A stretch of 64,000 bases of DNA from Oscillospiraceae bacterium (GCA_017435615.1 JAFSET010000081.1:18390-82389), one strand, 5' to 3'; numbered from the stretch's first letter, positions 1 to 8,191 are shown. Made by a program: numbers and translations. The notes: generated by a model from the sequence alone, not told the origin.

Positions 1-479
1 ACCGTGCTGAAAAAAGCTGTACCGGCATACAGTGTTACGGACGCAGATGCTCCGCCCTGGGCTGCAAGTGCCCCTGTAAGCACCGGAAGTAAAAGCTTTG
101 CGTATTCCGTCATCTCCACAACTGTATCCGCACCTAAGCGGATCAGTGTCCCGGCAGGCTCGATCAAAATGACACCGATCAGCACAGTAGAAACAAGGTG
201 CAGCACCGGGGTTGATGTACCCGGAAACACATCCACAACTGTAACCAGTAAGATGACTGCAACTATTCGCACACACGCGCCTGCCGACTCTGCAATCTCC
301 GGAAGCAGCCTGTCAACGGCAGAGCCGATCACAAACCACAAGCCCTCTGCAAAGGACTGGTTTTCTTCCGGCATATACACTTCGCCATCCTCCGGAACAG
401 GCGGTGCGGTAAACTCCATTGCATTAACCGGTATGGCAATGACAACTAAGAGCAGAATACTAAGCAACACTCTTCTCAT
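1..479 (-). CDS. spoIIIAE: SpoIIIAE, stage III sporulation protein AE (N-terminal part, cut by window edge)
   Basis: Translating the minus strand from the ATG at 479-477 gives an open frame to the left edge, about 159 residues. It starts with a signal-peptide-like segment (MRR followed by a Leu/Val-rich stretch ending near AMEF). A short polar part follows, then hydrophobic membrane helices (around residues 70-90, 95-115 and 130-150). In the family, SpoIIIAE is a polytopic membrane protein of the SpoIIIA-SpoIIQ channel joining mother cell and forespore. The ATG overlaps the TGA of spoIIIAD in an ATGA junction, so translation is probably coupled. Gene order AA-AB-AC-AD-AE matches the canonical operon. 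Identity rests mainly on this order and the membrane pattern. The C-terminus, and any spoIIIAF-AH, lie outside the window. Confidence 0.9.
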   Translation of the reverse strand, partial: MRRVLLSILLLVVIAIPVNAMEFTAPPVPEDGEVYMPEENQSFAEGLWFVIGSAVDRLLPEIAESAGACVRIVAVILLVTVVDVFPGTSTPVLHLVSTVLIGVILIEPAGTLIRLGADTVVEMTEYAKLLLPVLTGALAAQGGASASVTLYAGTAFFST

Positions 480-871
480 ACCAGCTCCAGCACCTCTTTT
501 ACCAGCTCCAAAAGCTTTGAAAAAAGTGGAATACAAAGGCACAAAATCACAACAGCCGCTAAAACCTGTATCGATTTCCCCAATGCGGCATTTCCCGAAT
601 CGTTGCAGATCAAACAGGTGATTTCACACAAAAGACCGATTCCCATGGTTTTAAACAGGATCTCAATAAAGTCCTGATTTAATTGGCCCATATCCATCAG
701 CGTTATGATAAAATCCAACAGTTTTTGAATATAAATCCCGGCCACGGACATGACCATCCCACACACGCAAAGGATCAACAAAACCGAAAAATCCTTTCCC
801 TGTTTTGCAAGGATCATGCTGACGATCACAGTGATCAAAACACCGGCTGAAGCTTTCATAAATAAATCCAT
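476..871 (-). CDS. spoIIIAD: SpoIIIAD, stage III sporulation protein AD
   Basis: This 131-residue protein is almost entirely hydrophobic with about four membrane helices, as expected for SpoIIIAD. The N-terminus (MDLFMKASAGVLITVIVSMI) and the central loop with a Cys pair (LICNDSG region) fit the family. It is a predicted membrane subunit of the feeding-tube-like SpoIIIA channel, made in the mother cell. The start overlaps the spoIIIAC stop by one base (TGATG), and the stop overlaps the spoIIIAE start (ATGA). These tight junctions point to one transcript and coupled translation. Confidence 0.93.
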   Translation of the reverse strand: MDLFMKASAGVLITVIVSMILAKQGKDFSVLLILCVCGMVMSVAGIYIQKLLDFIITLMDMGQLNQDFIEILFKTMGIGLLCEITCLICNDSGNAALGKSIQVLAAVVILCLCIPLFSKLLELVKEVLELV

Positions 872-1065
872 CAGAAATGAAACAAGCCTTTCACCAACTC
901 GAACAGTTCCGAGATTTTGGACGCGACCATCATAAGCACCACTACCAGACCAGTCAGCGTGGTCATAGTTGCCTGTTCCTCCCTCCCGGATTTCGATAGC
1001 ACCTGATTTAAGATAGAAACAATAATACCAATCGCAGCAACTTTAAAAATAAGATCAATTTCCAT
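871..1065 (-). CDS. spoIIIAC: SpoIIIAC, stage III sporulation protein AC
   Basis: A 64-residue protein with two membrane helices separated by a short polar loop with a KSGREEQA motif, which is the size and pattern of SpoIIIAC. It is homologous in layout to the N-terminal half of SpoIIIAD and is thought to sit with it in the channel base. It starts at ATG 1065, three bases after the spoIIIAB stop, with only a weak purine stretch upstream, so translation is probably coupled. Nothing unusual. Confidence 0.93.
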   Translation of the reverse strand: MEIDLIFKVAAIGIIVSILNQVLSKSGREEQATMTTLTGLVVVLMMVASKISELFELVKGLFHF

Positions 1066-1068
1066 ACA

Positions 1069-1581
1069 TCACATCAATAAAATAACCAGTGCAGCACCTG
1101 CACATAATCCCAGAGTTTGATAACTGCGCAGTCGTACATCCGCATTATTCATCAATTTATTCAGTCGAAGTCTGCACTCCTGCCGCACACTCTCCAAACC
1201 ACGAAGCTGTCCGTTCAGATCAAACCGACCCAAATTGCTGCCAAGCAACTCAAGCATTTGATATGTTTGCAGCGGCAGATCCTTTGACTTTGCTAAAACC
1301 GATCCCATACACCGCTTGACATCCGGAGAGATTTGATCCTCCAACTCCTGGGAAAGCAACGCAAACACCTGTCTTAGCGCGCCGTCACATTCTGAAGCTG
1401 TCTGTCTGCAAAGATCCGGCAAGGCAGACATTCTGAATTGCAGTTCACATTCCATATAATCCAGTGCCGCTATCAGCTTTTTCAGCATAACCGTCTCTTT
1501 TCTATGAGCACTGGCAATCATCAGGCCAAATCCACCGCATCCGGCAACGATTAAAATGGCACCGATCCATTTGATCATCAT
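1069..1581 (-). CDS. spoIIIAB: SpoIIIAB, stage III sporulation protein AB
   Basis: About 170 residues, with one membrane helix at each end and a soluble alpha-helical middle. This is the architecture of SpoIIIAB, whose soluble domain resembles type II secretion protein GspF. A frame extension could start two codons upstream at TTG 1587. I prefer ATG 1581 because it overlaps the spoIIIAA stop in an ATGA junction and has AAGGA about eight bases upstream. In the family the protein sits in the mother-cell membrane beside the SpoIIIAA ATPase. Second gene of the operon. Confidence 0.92.
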   Translation of the reverse strand: MMIKWIGAILIVAGCGGFGLMIASAHRKETVMLKKLIAALDYMECELQFRMSALPDLCRQTASECDGALRQVFALLSQELEDQISPDVKRCMGSVLAKSKDLPLQTYQMLELLGSNLGRFDLNGQLRGLESVRQECRLRLNKLMNNADVRLRSYQTLGLCAGAALVILLM

Positions 1582-2426
1582 AAGCAAAATCCTTCCTTTT
1601 GCCAGGTTTTATCCGTGCGCATAGTGATCAGCGTGTCAAATATCCCCTGACTGACCAACGGTTCATAGGTTTTTCGAGCATACAACTCTTCTTTGGAGCC
1701 GGCGTGGGCCGTTGCAATTAACTGAACACCACACCACGCAGCTTCCAATAATGCGGCACAGTCCTCTGCTGCCGTGATCTCGTCCAATGCGATCACGCTG
1801 GGAGACATGGTCTGCAAAGCACAGCAGATCATTGTCTGCTTCCTGCCCCCAGAAAGCACGTCAGTCTGCTTTCCACGTTCAAAAAAGAATTTACCTGCGC
1901 TGCACGGAAAAAGTTCTCTGCGTTCATCCAAAACCGTTACAGCGCCTTTTCCGTGATTGGAGATCTGACGTATCAAGTCGCGCAAAAATGTAGTTTTACC
2001 GCTGCCTGGAGGACCGATGATCAATACCGATCCCTGCTCTTTCCATGTATCTGCTGATATTCCATAAAAATCTCTTGCCACACGCATGCACAGTGATGTA
2101 ACCGGTGCAATGTTTTTCAGTGTCTGTCCATCAAAGGAACACTCTCCACACAGCCCTATTCGATGACCTCCTGGAGCGGTAATATAACCGTGCTGAATAC
2201 TTCCTGCTGTCCAGGGAGAGTATTTTGTCGCGGCGTTGATACAAAAACGCAGATCTTCTCCCCTGACCGGCTTGTTCAGCCAAATGGACTGGTTTTTCAA
2301 TATAAGCTGAGGTGGCTCGTCCATTCGTAAATGAAGCTCCTGTAGCTGCTGTGCGCCATGCTCGTCCACCGGTTGTCGCATCCATCCGGGCAACAGGTTG
2401 ATAAATTCCTGCCATTGACATCTCAT
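1578..2426 (-). CDS. spoIIIAA: SpoIIIAA, secretion-type ATPase of the SpoIIIA channel
   Basis: About 282 residues. A Walker A motif GPPGSGKTTFLRDL lies in the middle, followed by a Walker B-like hydrophobic strand ending in ALDEI. The family is a cytoplasmic ATPase related to type II/IV secretion ATPases and powers the SpoIIIA-SpoIIQ complex during engulfment. GTG 2435 and ATG 2432 are also in frame, but AGGAG ends only 0-3 bases before them. The ATG at 2426 has AGGAG about eight bases upstream and is the likely start. The stop overlaps spoIIIAB. It is the first gene of the operon and follows the ECF S-component gene and its terminator on the same strand. I did not find a convincing sigma-E promoter. 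Confidence 0.94.
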   Translation of the reverse strand: MRCQWQEFINLLPGWMRQPVDEHGAQQLQELHLRMDEPPQLILKNQSIWLNKPVRGEDLRFCINAATKYSPWTAGSIQHGYITAPGGHRIGLCGECSFDGQTLKNIAPVTSLCMRVARDFYGISADTWKEQGSVLIIGPPGSGKTTFLRDLIRQISNHGKGAVTVLDERRELFPCSAGKFFFERGKQTDVLSGGRKQTMICCALQTMSPSVIALDEITAAEDCAALLEAAWCGVQLIATAHAGSKEELYARKTYEPLVSQGIFDTLITMRTDKTWQKEGFCL

Positions 2427-2472
2427 TTGCATCACTCCTACTTGAGCCTATGCCTGTCCCTTGACAGTATGC

Positions 2473-2507
2473 AAAAAAATAGCTGACAGCTTTCGCCGTC
2501 AGCTATT
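2473..2507 (-). terminator. Rho-independent terminator after the ECF S-component gene
   Basis: On the minus strand, arms AATAGCTGAC and GTCAGCTATT flank a ten-base loop and are followed by a run of seven T. It lies 10 bases past the stop of the 2517-3083 gene and separates that gene from the spoIIIA operon. Confidence 0.9.
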
Positions 2508-2516
2508 GAACTATTT

Positions 2517-3083
2517 TTATTTCTGTCCGATTTTTATCAACCGAACGATTACAGGAGCCAAAATAATATTCGTAACAAGCTCAACAATGAAATTGGCACC
2601 TGCAAGCCCCAGGAACATATAAGTAGTGGCGTCTGCATAACCGTACTCAACGGCCCAGGCTTCAATTGCCGGCATGAAGAACAACCAGCAGCCAAGCAAA
2701 AAAACACCGGTGTTCACGATAGGACAGGTAATGGCAGCGGCAACCACCGCTACATATCGGTTGCATTTTTGCAGCAGCTTATACACAAGTCCTGCAAAAA
2801 GGCCGCACAGGATACCCTTCATCAATACCACACCAACGGTGGCCAGGGCATCAATGGCTAAAAACGGAGCCGCATCACCGGACAACAGTACCGTCAGACC
2901 AAAGGCCAGTCCAAGAAATGCACCGGCTTTCCAGCTATAAACCGCAGAGCCCACCACGATAGGGACGAGCACAAGGGTTATGGAAAAAATTCCTATGTGG
3001 ATACCTCCACCTAATAGCTGTAAGACCACGACGATTGCTGTAAACAATCCAATTCCAACCATTGTTTTTGTTTTGCTGTTCAT
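2517..3083 (-). CDS. ECF transporter S component (substrate not known)
   Basis: 188 residues with about six hydrophobic helices and very few charges outside the ends. It resembles the small substrate-binding S components of energy-coupling-factor vitamin transporters. Recognisable features are an IHIGIFSITLVLVPIVVG stretch near residues 28-45, the usual conserved region after helix 1, and small-residue-rich helices. It would bind a vitamin or micronutrient and work with a shared EcfA/EcfT module, which is not in this window. RBS AGGAGG precedes the ATG by seven bases. I cannot assign a substrate: the sequence does not look like RibU, ThiT, BioY or QueT closely enough to say. It follows ftsK after an 88-base spacer containing hairpins. 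Confidence 0.75.
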   Translation of the reverse strand: MNSKTKTMVGIGLFTAIVVVLQLLGGGIHIGIFSITLVLVPIVVGSAVYSWKAGAFLGLAFGLTVLLSGDAAPFLAIDALATVGVVLMKGILCGLFAGLVYKLLQKCNRYVAVVAAAITCPIVNTGVFLLGCWLFFMPAIEAWAVEYGYADATTYMFLGLAGANFIVELVTNIILAPVIVRLIKIGQK

Positions 3084-3171
3084 ATGAAATTCCTCCTTGC
3101 TGTCGCTCCGGCTTTCCGGATGCGATGCGTATTTACCTGTAAACAGGCCTTATTTAACAGGAAATATCCTG
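3084..3171 (-). promoter_or_regulatory. Structured leader before the ECF S-component gene
   Basis: The 88 bases between ftsK and the S-component start hold three short hairpins on the minus strand. The strongest, 3103-3125, has arms TCGC(A)TCCGG and CCGGAGCGA around an AAAG loop and ends a few bases before the AGGAGG. CAGGATATTTCCTG and CCTGTTTACAGG lie upstream. S-component genes are often controlled by vitamin riboswitches, but this sequence matches no aptamer I know. It may be only an intercistronic stabiliser. Confidence 0.35.
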
Positions 3172-5769
3172 CTAAAAGGTTTCTTCTTCGTCCTGCTCCT
3201 CCATCAGATCGTCAAATTCCATTTGGGCAGGCTTTCCTGATTTCATTTGCTCCCATTGTTCCTTTGTGATCAAAATGGCTCTGGGTTTACTACCCTGGAA
3301 GGGGCCAACGATCCCCTTTTCTTCCATTTCATCAACAATACGGGCAGCGCGGGCATATCCCAGCTTCAACCTTCGCTGAAGCATAGAAACAGAGGCCTGA
3401 TTGGTTTCCAAAATCACATCAACCGCTGCAGGAAGCATTTCATCGCCGTCAAGCTCCTCAGAGTTAGGCTCCGGATCAGTCACAGCCTGTGCAGAATTCT
3501 TACTGCCGGTCTGTGCTGCCTTTCGCTCGATCTCTTCAAGAACATCCTGATCATAATCAGTGGAATAGTTGGATTTTACATAATTTGCGACAGCTTCCAC
3601 TTCAGGGTCACTGACAAAGCAGCCTTGCACACGCTTGGGTTTGCCAATGCCAATGGGGGCATACAGCATATCACCGCGGCCTACCAGCTTTTCTGCGCCC
3701 TGTGTATCCAAAATTATTCTTGACTCCATTGCGGAGGCAACCGCAAAGGCAATTCGTGAAGGAATATTTGCTTTCATAAGGCCGGTAATTACGTCGGCGG
3801 AAGGACGCTGAGTCGCAATGATCAGGTGAATACCGGCTGCACGGCCCATCTGAGCAATCCGGCAAATGGACTCTTCCACTTCTTTCGCGGCTACCAGCAT
3901 AAGGTCTGCCAGCTCATCAATGATCACCACCACCTGCGGCAGCTTTTGTCCGTCCATTTCCTGACTGGTGATCATACCGTTATAGGACTCTAAATCACGG
4001 ACACCGGCGTCAGACATGGCTTTGTACCGGCGCATCATCTCCGTAACAGCCCATTGCAGAGAGCCTGCTGCCTTCTTGGGGTCAGTGACAACTGGAATGA
4101 GCAGGTGCGGAATAGAATTATAGATGCCCAATTCCACCATTTTAGGGTCAACCATGATCAGCTTGACATCCTCAGGACTTGCCTTATAAAGCAAAGAAAT
4201 AATGATGGAATTCATGCAGACGGACTTACCGGAGCCTGTGGTACCGGCAATCAGCATATGGGGCAGCCGGGCAATATTGCCTACAATACAGTTGCCACCG
4301 ATATCCTTGCCTACAGCAAAAGAGGACAAGGACTTGGCTTTCTTGAATTCCTGAGAGTCAATAACCTCCCGGAGGGATACTGTTGTCACTGCCCGGTTGG
4401 GAACTTCAATGCCCACAACTGAGATCTTTCCGGGGACAGCCGCAATCCGCACGCCGGATGCACCAAGGCTCAAAGCAATGTCATCAGCGGCAGTGGTCAG
4501 CTTATTCAGACGGACACCCTTCTCCAGCTCAACCTCGTACCGGGTCACACTGGGACCTCTGGTCACATTAATAATATGCGCCTCGATCTTAAAGCTTGCA
4601 AGTGTCTCATTCAAACGCTGGGAATTCTCACGCATCTCGGAAGTGGCATCACCGCTGCTTTGGCCCGGAAGCTTTAACAGGTCGATAGGCGGAAAAGAAT
4701 ATGCAGGACGCTCTTCTTTTTGCGCTTTTTCGATCTCCAACGCAACCTCCGCGGCAGATTCGGCCGCTTGCTTTGCAGAGACCTTTTCAATTTTCGTAGC
4801 TTCAGCAGCCTTCTTCAATTCCTCAGGCTGATATTTCAGCTCCGGCATCTCTTGCGGGAAGTTTTCTTCCAGCTTCTTCCCCGGGTCTACCAGGGGCTCC
4901 TGATCATCCGTAGCAGAAACAGGGACAGCAGCCACGGCCACCGGTGTTTCCACATCGGAATCGATCTGCTTCATAATTTCCTCGGCTTTGGATTGCTCCT
5001 TCTGCTTTTTGGCAGGCTCAATAGGTTGCGTGGCTTCGGCTTCCTGCTCCAAAGCCCGGGCACGACGCTGCTGCTTGTGAGCAATGTGTTTATTTGCAAT
5101 ATGGTTAACCACAACAGACGCAGGCTCCGGACGAACCTCCGGTTCTGTTTCACTGTTATCCCGGGGACGATTTTGAATGGCACGAACAATACTGGAAAGT
5201 GTGATCTGCATGCCACCCAAGAGGGTGAAGATAATGGAAACACTCAGCAAAATATAACTGATGACTGTTCCACACAGCCACTGCAGCAGCATAGCAATTC
5301 CACCACACAGCACACCTCCGGTAGAGCCACCGATGCCGCCCAGCCACAGTTCCGTTACAACAGAAACATCATTGGGAAGCCCCTTAGGTGAGAGCACAAG
5401 GTGTGCAACGCAACCACACAAAACCGCAAACGCAGCAAGGCAGGCCGTGCGCATTTTTACCGGCCGGCCACCGCTGAAGGCATGGATAATAAATAGATAT
5501 AACAGTGTAGGGATGGAGATTGCAAAGCCGATTTGTCCGAAAATGCCGTACATCAAATTAGCAATCAAGCCGGTCAACCATCCATCCGGTATAAAAAAGA
5601 TAACCAAAAACAGAATGAAACAGCTCAAAAAAGCAGCAGAGGTGATCAGCCGAACAGGAATGGTACGCTCCTTTTGAACATTCTTTGCAGTGGATTTGTT
5701 CTTCTTTTTCGCTTTGGAACGGGCTGCTGTAACTGCTTTTTCCGCCCGTGATTTTTTTGTTTGTGCCAT
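3172..5769 (-). CDS. ftsK: FtsK/SpoIIIE family DNA translocase
   Basis: 865 residues. The N-terminus is basic, followed by four membrane helices (about residues 45-190) and a long Glu/Lys/Pro-rich linker (about 200-370). The RecA-like motor has a Walker A motif GTTGSGKSV near residue 505 and a Walker B strand VVVIIDELADLM. The C-terminal winged-helix gamma domain (about 770-830, SVSMLQRRLKLGYARAARIVDEME) binds polarity sequences. It pumps DNA across the division or sporulation septum. RBS AAAGGAG precedes the ATG by five bases. Proximity to a TepA-like gene matches the ymfB(tepA)-spoIIIE neighbourhood of Bacillus. There is only one such gene here, so the sequence cannot decide between an FtsK and a SpoIIIE role. 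Confidence 0.96.
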   Translation of the reverse strand: MAQTKKSRAEKAVTAARSKAKKKNKSTAKNVQKERTIPVRLITSAAFLSCFILFLVIFFIPDGWLTGLIANLMYGIFGQIGFAISIPTLLYLFIIHAFSGGRPVKMRTACLAAFAVLCGCVAHLVLSPKGLPNDVSVVTELWLGGIGGSTGGVLCGGIAMLLQWLCGTVISYILLSVSIIFTLLGGMQITLSSIVRAIQNRPRDNSETEPEVRPEPASVVVNHIANKHIAHKQQRRARALEQEAEATQPIEPAKKQKEQSKAEEIMKQIDSDVETPVAVAAVPVSATDDQEPLVDPGKKLEENFPQEMPELKYQPEELKKAAEATKIEKVSAKQAAESAAEVALEIEKAQKEERPAYSFPPIDLLKLPGQSSGDATSEMRENSQRLNETLASFKIEAHIINVTRGPSVTRYEVELEKGVRLNKLTTAADDIALSLGASGVRIAAVPGKISVVGIEVPNRAVTTVSLREVIDSQEFKKAKSLSSFAVGKDIGGNCIVGNIARLPHMLIAGTTGSGKSVCMNSIIISLLYKASPEDVKLIMVDPKMVELGIYNSIPHLLIPVVTDPKKAAGSLQWAVTEMMRRYKAMSDAGVRDLESYNGMITSQEMDGQKLPQVVVIIDELADLMLVAAKEVEESICRIAQMGRAAGIHLIIATQRPSADVITGLMKANIPSRIAFAVASAMESRIILDTQGAEKLVGRGDMLYAPIGIGKPKRVQGCFVSDPEVEAVANYVKSNYSTDYDQDVLEEIERKAAQTGSKNSAQAVTDPEPNSEELDGDEMLPAAVDVILETNQASVSMLQRRLKLGYARAARIVDEMEEKGIVGPFQGSKPRAILITKEQWEQMKSGKPAQMEFDDLMEEQDEEETF

Positions 5770-5779
5770 ATAAACTCCT

Positions 5780-6607
5780 TTAAGCTGTTAAGTATAGAAT
5801 CAGCGACAGCAGAGCTGCACCCCAACAGTAGTATCCAAAAGCAGATACGCCGGAACGAGCTGTCATAAATCGCATTAGAAAAATACCGCAGCAAGCTGCT
5901 CCAAAGGCAGCAATTGCGGATAAAATACAGCCGAAAACGGATGAAAATGTAACAATACCAAAACCGGATGTAACGATACCGATCAGATCAAATATGATTA
6001 TTACGAACAAAGCGGGAATACTCAAAATTAAGATCCAATTCAGAGATTTCTCCTTATCACCGCCTCTGGCGATCGCACAGGAATAGCCAACGCCCACTCT
6101 GGAAATGCCTGGAAAAATACTGCCTAAGCCGCCCAAGCTGATCAAAAAACTGTCCAGCGCACTCATTTGACTGGCATCCTTATTGCTTTGTGGCAAATGC
6201 TCAGGGATATAGATCAAAATGCCGTTTATAACAAAGAACAGAGCAACAAGTGCCAAATTATTTTGCATCCAACCGGTAAATGCAGAAAGCAACATACCAA
6301 TCACCATGGGTAGCGTAGCAGATTTGATCAAATGCAGGTCATAAGCTGTCCGTCTGTCAGAATGATGGCTTTTTTTACGTGATCTGCGGGAGCCGGACCG
6401 ACTGTCCCTACGTAATCTTTGAATATATGTACCGCAGCAGGTTACCACCGCCAGCAGCATACCACCGTGTATTAACAGATTTCTCAAATGCTCTGAATCA
6501 GCGCCAAATAATGTGTTCAGCAGTGTCTGATGAGCTTGGGAGGAGATCGGAAGAAATTCTGTTAGACCGCTGATCAGGCCATAAAACAGGCTTTGCAGGA
6601 TACTCAT
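5780..6607 (-). CDS. UppP/BacA-like undecaprenyl-diphosphatase
   Basis: About 275 residues, polytopic. It has the two family motifs: GLTEFLPISSQAH near residues 14-26 and FPGISRVGVG near residue 175. These correspond to the catalytic Glu/His and Arg segments of undecaprenyl-diphosphate phosphatase, which recycles the lipid carrier for cell wall synthesis. An upstream ATG (6634) is possible, but AAAGGAG lies just upstream of 6607, so I start there. Two oddities: the first Gln/Glu of the usual (E/Q)xxxE motif is Ser13 here, and residues about 64-85 form a very basic Arg/Ser/Lys/His-rich loop. It could be a divergent paralogue with altered activity. It sits 10 bases upstream of ftsK in the same direction. 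Confidence 0.85.
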   Translation of the reverse strand: MSILQSLFYGLISGLTEFLPISSQAHQTLLNTLFGADSEHLRNLLIHGGMLLAVVTCCGTYIQRLRRDSRSGSRRSRKKSHHSDRRTAYDLHLIKSATLPMVIGMLLSAFTGWMQNNLALVALFFVINGILIYIPEHLPQSNKDASQMSALDSFLISLGGLGSIFPGISRVGVGYSCAIARGGDKEKSLNWILILSIPALFVIIIFDLIGIVTSGFGIVTFSSVFGCILSAIAAFGAACCGIFLMRFMTARSGVSAFGYYCWGAALLSLILYLTA

Positions 6608-6679
6608 ATATTCCGATCTCCTTTCTGTTGGCATAGTTTCTGTTATTCTACCATATCCGTCTTTAAATTTCCAGTGTTT

Positions 6680-7375
6680 TTATTGGTTCTTTCTGTTTTT
6701 TTGCTTTCCAATCATTTTATGCAAAGTACTTAATGCGTCACTCAATCCACCCAGTCGATCGATCAGGCCTGACGCAACCGCCTCTTTGCCGTATAATATG
6801 GTTCCAACATCGGTGGCCATCTCCCCTGTTGCCATCATATAGTGTTCAAACCGTTCCTTGGATATTGCGGAATTTGCTGTGACAAAATCAGCGATCTGCT
6901 CCTGTATTCTTTGGAAATACCGGAATGTTTGGGGTGCGCCAACCACCAGTCCGGTCATTCGCACCGGATGAACAGTCATACTGGCCGTTGGAGTAATAAA
7001 AGATTTTTTGGTGCAGACCGCTAAAGGAATACCAATGGAATGTCCGCCTCCCAGCACCAATGAAACGGTTGGCTTTTTCATTCCGGCGATCATTTCCGCA
7101 ATGGCAAGACCTGCTTCAATATCACCGCCTACTGTATTGAGCAGCAACAAAAGTCCATCGATCTCTTCGCTTTCTTCAATACCTGCAAGAAGCGGTAAAA
7201 CATGCTCGTATTTTGTGGTTTTTGCTGTTTCCGGCAGCACTTGATGTCCTTCTACCTGACCAATAATGGTTAGCGTATAGATATTCCCCTTACTGCTTTT
7301 TGTAATATCCGAGCCAAGCTCGATCATTTGTTGTCGATCTTCCTTTTTTTGTTCTGCATCTTTTTGTTCATTCAT
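6680..7375 (-). CDS. TepA-like ClpP-family serine protease
   Basis: 231 residues with a ClpP fold signature. The nucleophile Ser lies in a GGGHSIG motif near residue 110, followed by a catalytic-type His in MTVHPVRMTG near 135. NTVGGDIEAGLAIA corresponds to the conserved strand-helix before the active site. The polar N-terminus and the lack of a signal peptide fit the TepA/YmfB branch, which in Bacillus is linked to protein translocation and lies beside spoIIIE. The same association here supports the assignment. RBS AGGAGG precedes the start. It is probably the first gene of a minus-strand set with uppP and ftsK and is transcribed divergently from the gene at 7489. Confidence 0.88.
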   Translation of the reverse strand: MNEQKDAEQKKEDRQQMIELGSDITKSSKGNIYTLTIIGQVEGHQVLPETAKTTKYEHVLPLLAGIEESEEIDGLLLLLNTVGGDIEAGLAIAEMIAGMKKPTVSLVLGGGHSIGIPLAVCTKKSFITPTASMTVHPVRMTGLVVGAPQTFRYFQRIQEQIADFVTANSAISKERFEHYMMATGEMATDVGTILYGKEAVASGLIDRLGGLSDALSTLHKMIGKQKNRKNQ

Positions 7376-7431
7376 AATGCTTCCCTCCTGTCAAGTCTTA
7401 GGATATCCCCTTTTTTTATCACAATTCACTC

Positions 7432-7460
7432 TTGCATATTTAAGCTTTGGTGTGTATAAT
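7432..7460 (+). promoter_or_regulatory. Sigma-A promoter for the TSCPD gene
   Basis: TTGCAT (7432-7437) and TATAAT (7455-7460) are separated by 17 bases, with TGTG just before the -10 box. The start codon is 29 bases downstream. Confidence 0.85.
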
Positions 7461-7488
7461 GATGAAAAGCTTATTGAAAGGACATAAA

Positions 7489-7734
7489 ATGATGCAATAC
7501 GAATATAAAACAAAAGGAACATGCTCTCAAAGAATTCTGTTTGACCTGGAAGAAGGCAAGGTAAAAAATGTTCAGTTTATTGGTGGCTGCAACGGTAATT
7601 TACAGGGCATTGGCGCTCTTGTGGAGGGTATGGATGTACAGGATGTGATCAACCGCTTGGAAGGAATCCGCTGCGGAATGAAGCCTACCTCTTGTCCCGA
7701 TCAGCTCTCCAAAGCTTTGAAAGAAGCACTTTAA
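7489..7734 (+). CDS. TSCPD domain protein (TIGR03905 type)
   Basis: 81 residues. The protein contains GTCSQ, GGCNGNLQGI and a C-terminal TSCPDQL motif, the conserved pattern of the short TSCPD family related to a domain of ribonucleotide reductases. The four conserved Cys positions suggest metal binding; the function is unknown. A longer frame exists, but the promoter -10 box overlaps it. AAAGGA just before ATG 7489 fixes the start (a second ATG follows directly). It is a monocistronic unit with its own promoter and terminator. Confidence 0.88.
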   Translation: MMQYEYKTKGTCSQRILFDLEEGKVKNVQFIGGCNGNLQGIGALVEGMDVQDVINRLEGIRCGMKPTSCPDQLSKALKEAL

Positions 7735-7811
7735 TTTAAATATATAACGTACATTGTGTTGATACTGCTGATTAAAAAACAGTATATTTTAGTTTGTGCT
7801 TATATTCACAT

Positions 7812-7848
7812 AAAAGGCGGCGACCGTATAAATGGTCACCGCCTTTTT
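7812..7848 (+). terminator. Rho-independent terminator after the TSCPD gene
   Basis: Arms AAAAGGCGGCGACC and GGTCACCGCCTTTT (one mismatch) surround an eight-base loop and are followed by further T. The A-rich left side could also make it work in the other direction. Confidence 0.88.
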
Positions 7849-7854
7849 ATTCGC

Positions 7855-7950
7855 TGTGTTAGGATTCGAACACGAGGCAGCCTACGCTTCGCGTATCTGC
7901 CTTCGGCGATGTTATTGTAATACAAGAAGCCTGGGTTCGACTGATCGCAG
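7855..7950. other. tRNA-like remnant region
   Basis: Between the TSCPD terminator and tRNA-Pro, the sequence AGGATTCGAACAC reads like a T-arm on the minus strand, and CTGGGTTCGACTG like one on the plus strand. Between them is a hairpin, GGCAG..TACGC-TTC-GCGTA..CTGCC (about 7877-7902). No complete cloverleaf can be drawn. It is probably debris of a decayed tRNA or of an element that used a tRNA as target. Confidence 0.3.
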
Positions 7951-7951
7951 A

Positions 7952-7990
7952 CAAAAACAAAACCGAAAGAACTAACGTCCTTTCGGTTTA
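7952..7990 (-). terminator. Terminator of tRNA-Pro
   Basis: Minus-strand arms AAACCGAAAG and CTTTCGGTTT with a ten-base loop, then TTG followed by five T. It begins two bases past the tRNA 3' end. Confidence 0.88.
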
Positions 7991-7991
7991 T

Positions 7992-8068
7992 TGGTCGGAG
8001 TGTCGGGATTCGAACCCGAGGCCTCTTGGACCCGAACCAAGCGCGATACCAAACTTCGCCACACCCCG
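7992..8068 (-). tRNA. tRNA-Pro (anticodon CGG)
   Basis: A 77-base cloverleaf on the minus strand. The acceptor stem CGGGGTG pairs with CACTCCG (one G-U). The D-arm has GGCGAAGTTTGGTATCGC and the anticodon stem CTTGG/CCAAG carries loop TTCGGGT. The T-loop is TTCGAATC and CCA is encoded. Anticodon CGG (8034-8032) reads proline codon CCG. Confidence 0.95.
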
Positions 8069-8151
8069 ACAGCTATGCTATTATATTGGAAATCCCCGTC
8101 AATGTCAAGTGTTGTTTTACAAAATACGCAAGTAAGTGAGACAAAAAGGAT

Positions 8152-8182
8152 AAAAGCAAACAGGGTGCGCTGTGGCACCCTG
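8152..8182 (-). terminator. Terminator after the HPr-kinase-like gene
   Basis: Minus-strand arms CAGGGTGC and GCACCCTG, then TTTGCTTTTA. It starts 10 bases past the stop of the 8192-8926 gene. Confidence 0.8.
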
Positions 8183-8191
8183 CTTATCAGC

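Noticed and set aside
4-621. 205-residue plus-strand frame at the left edge
   Set aside because: It is antisense to spoIIIAE and spoIIIAD, whose overlap and membrane pattern are convincing.
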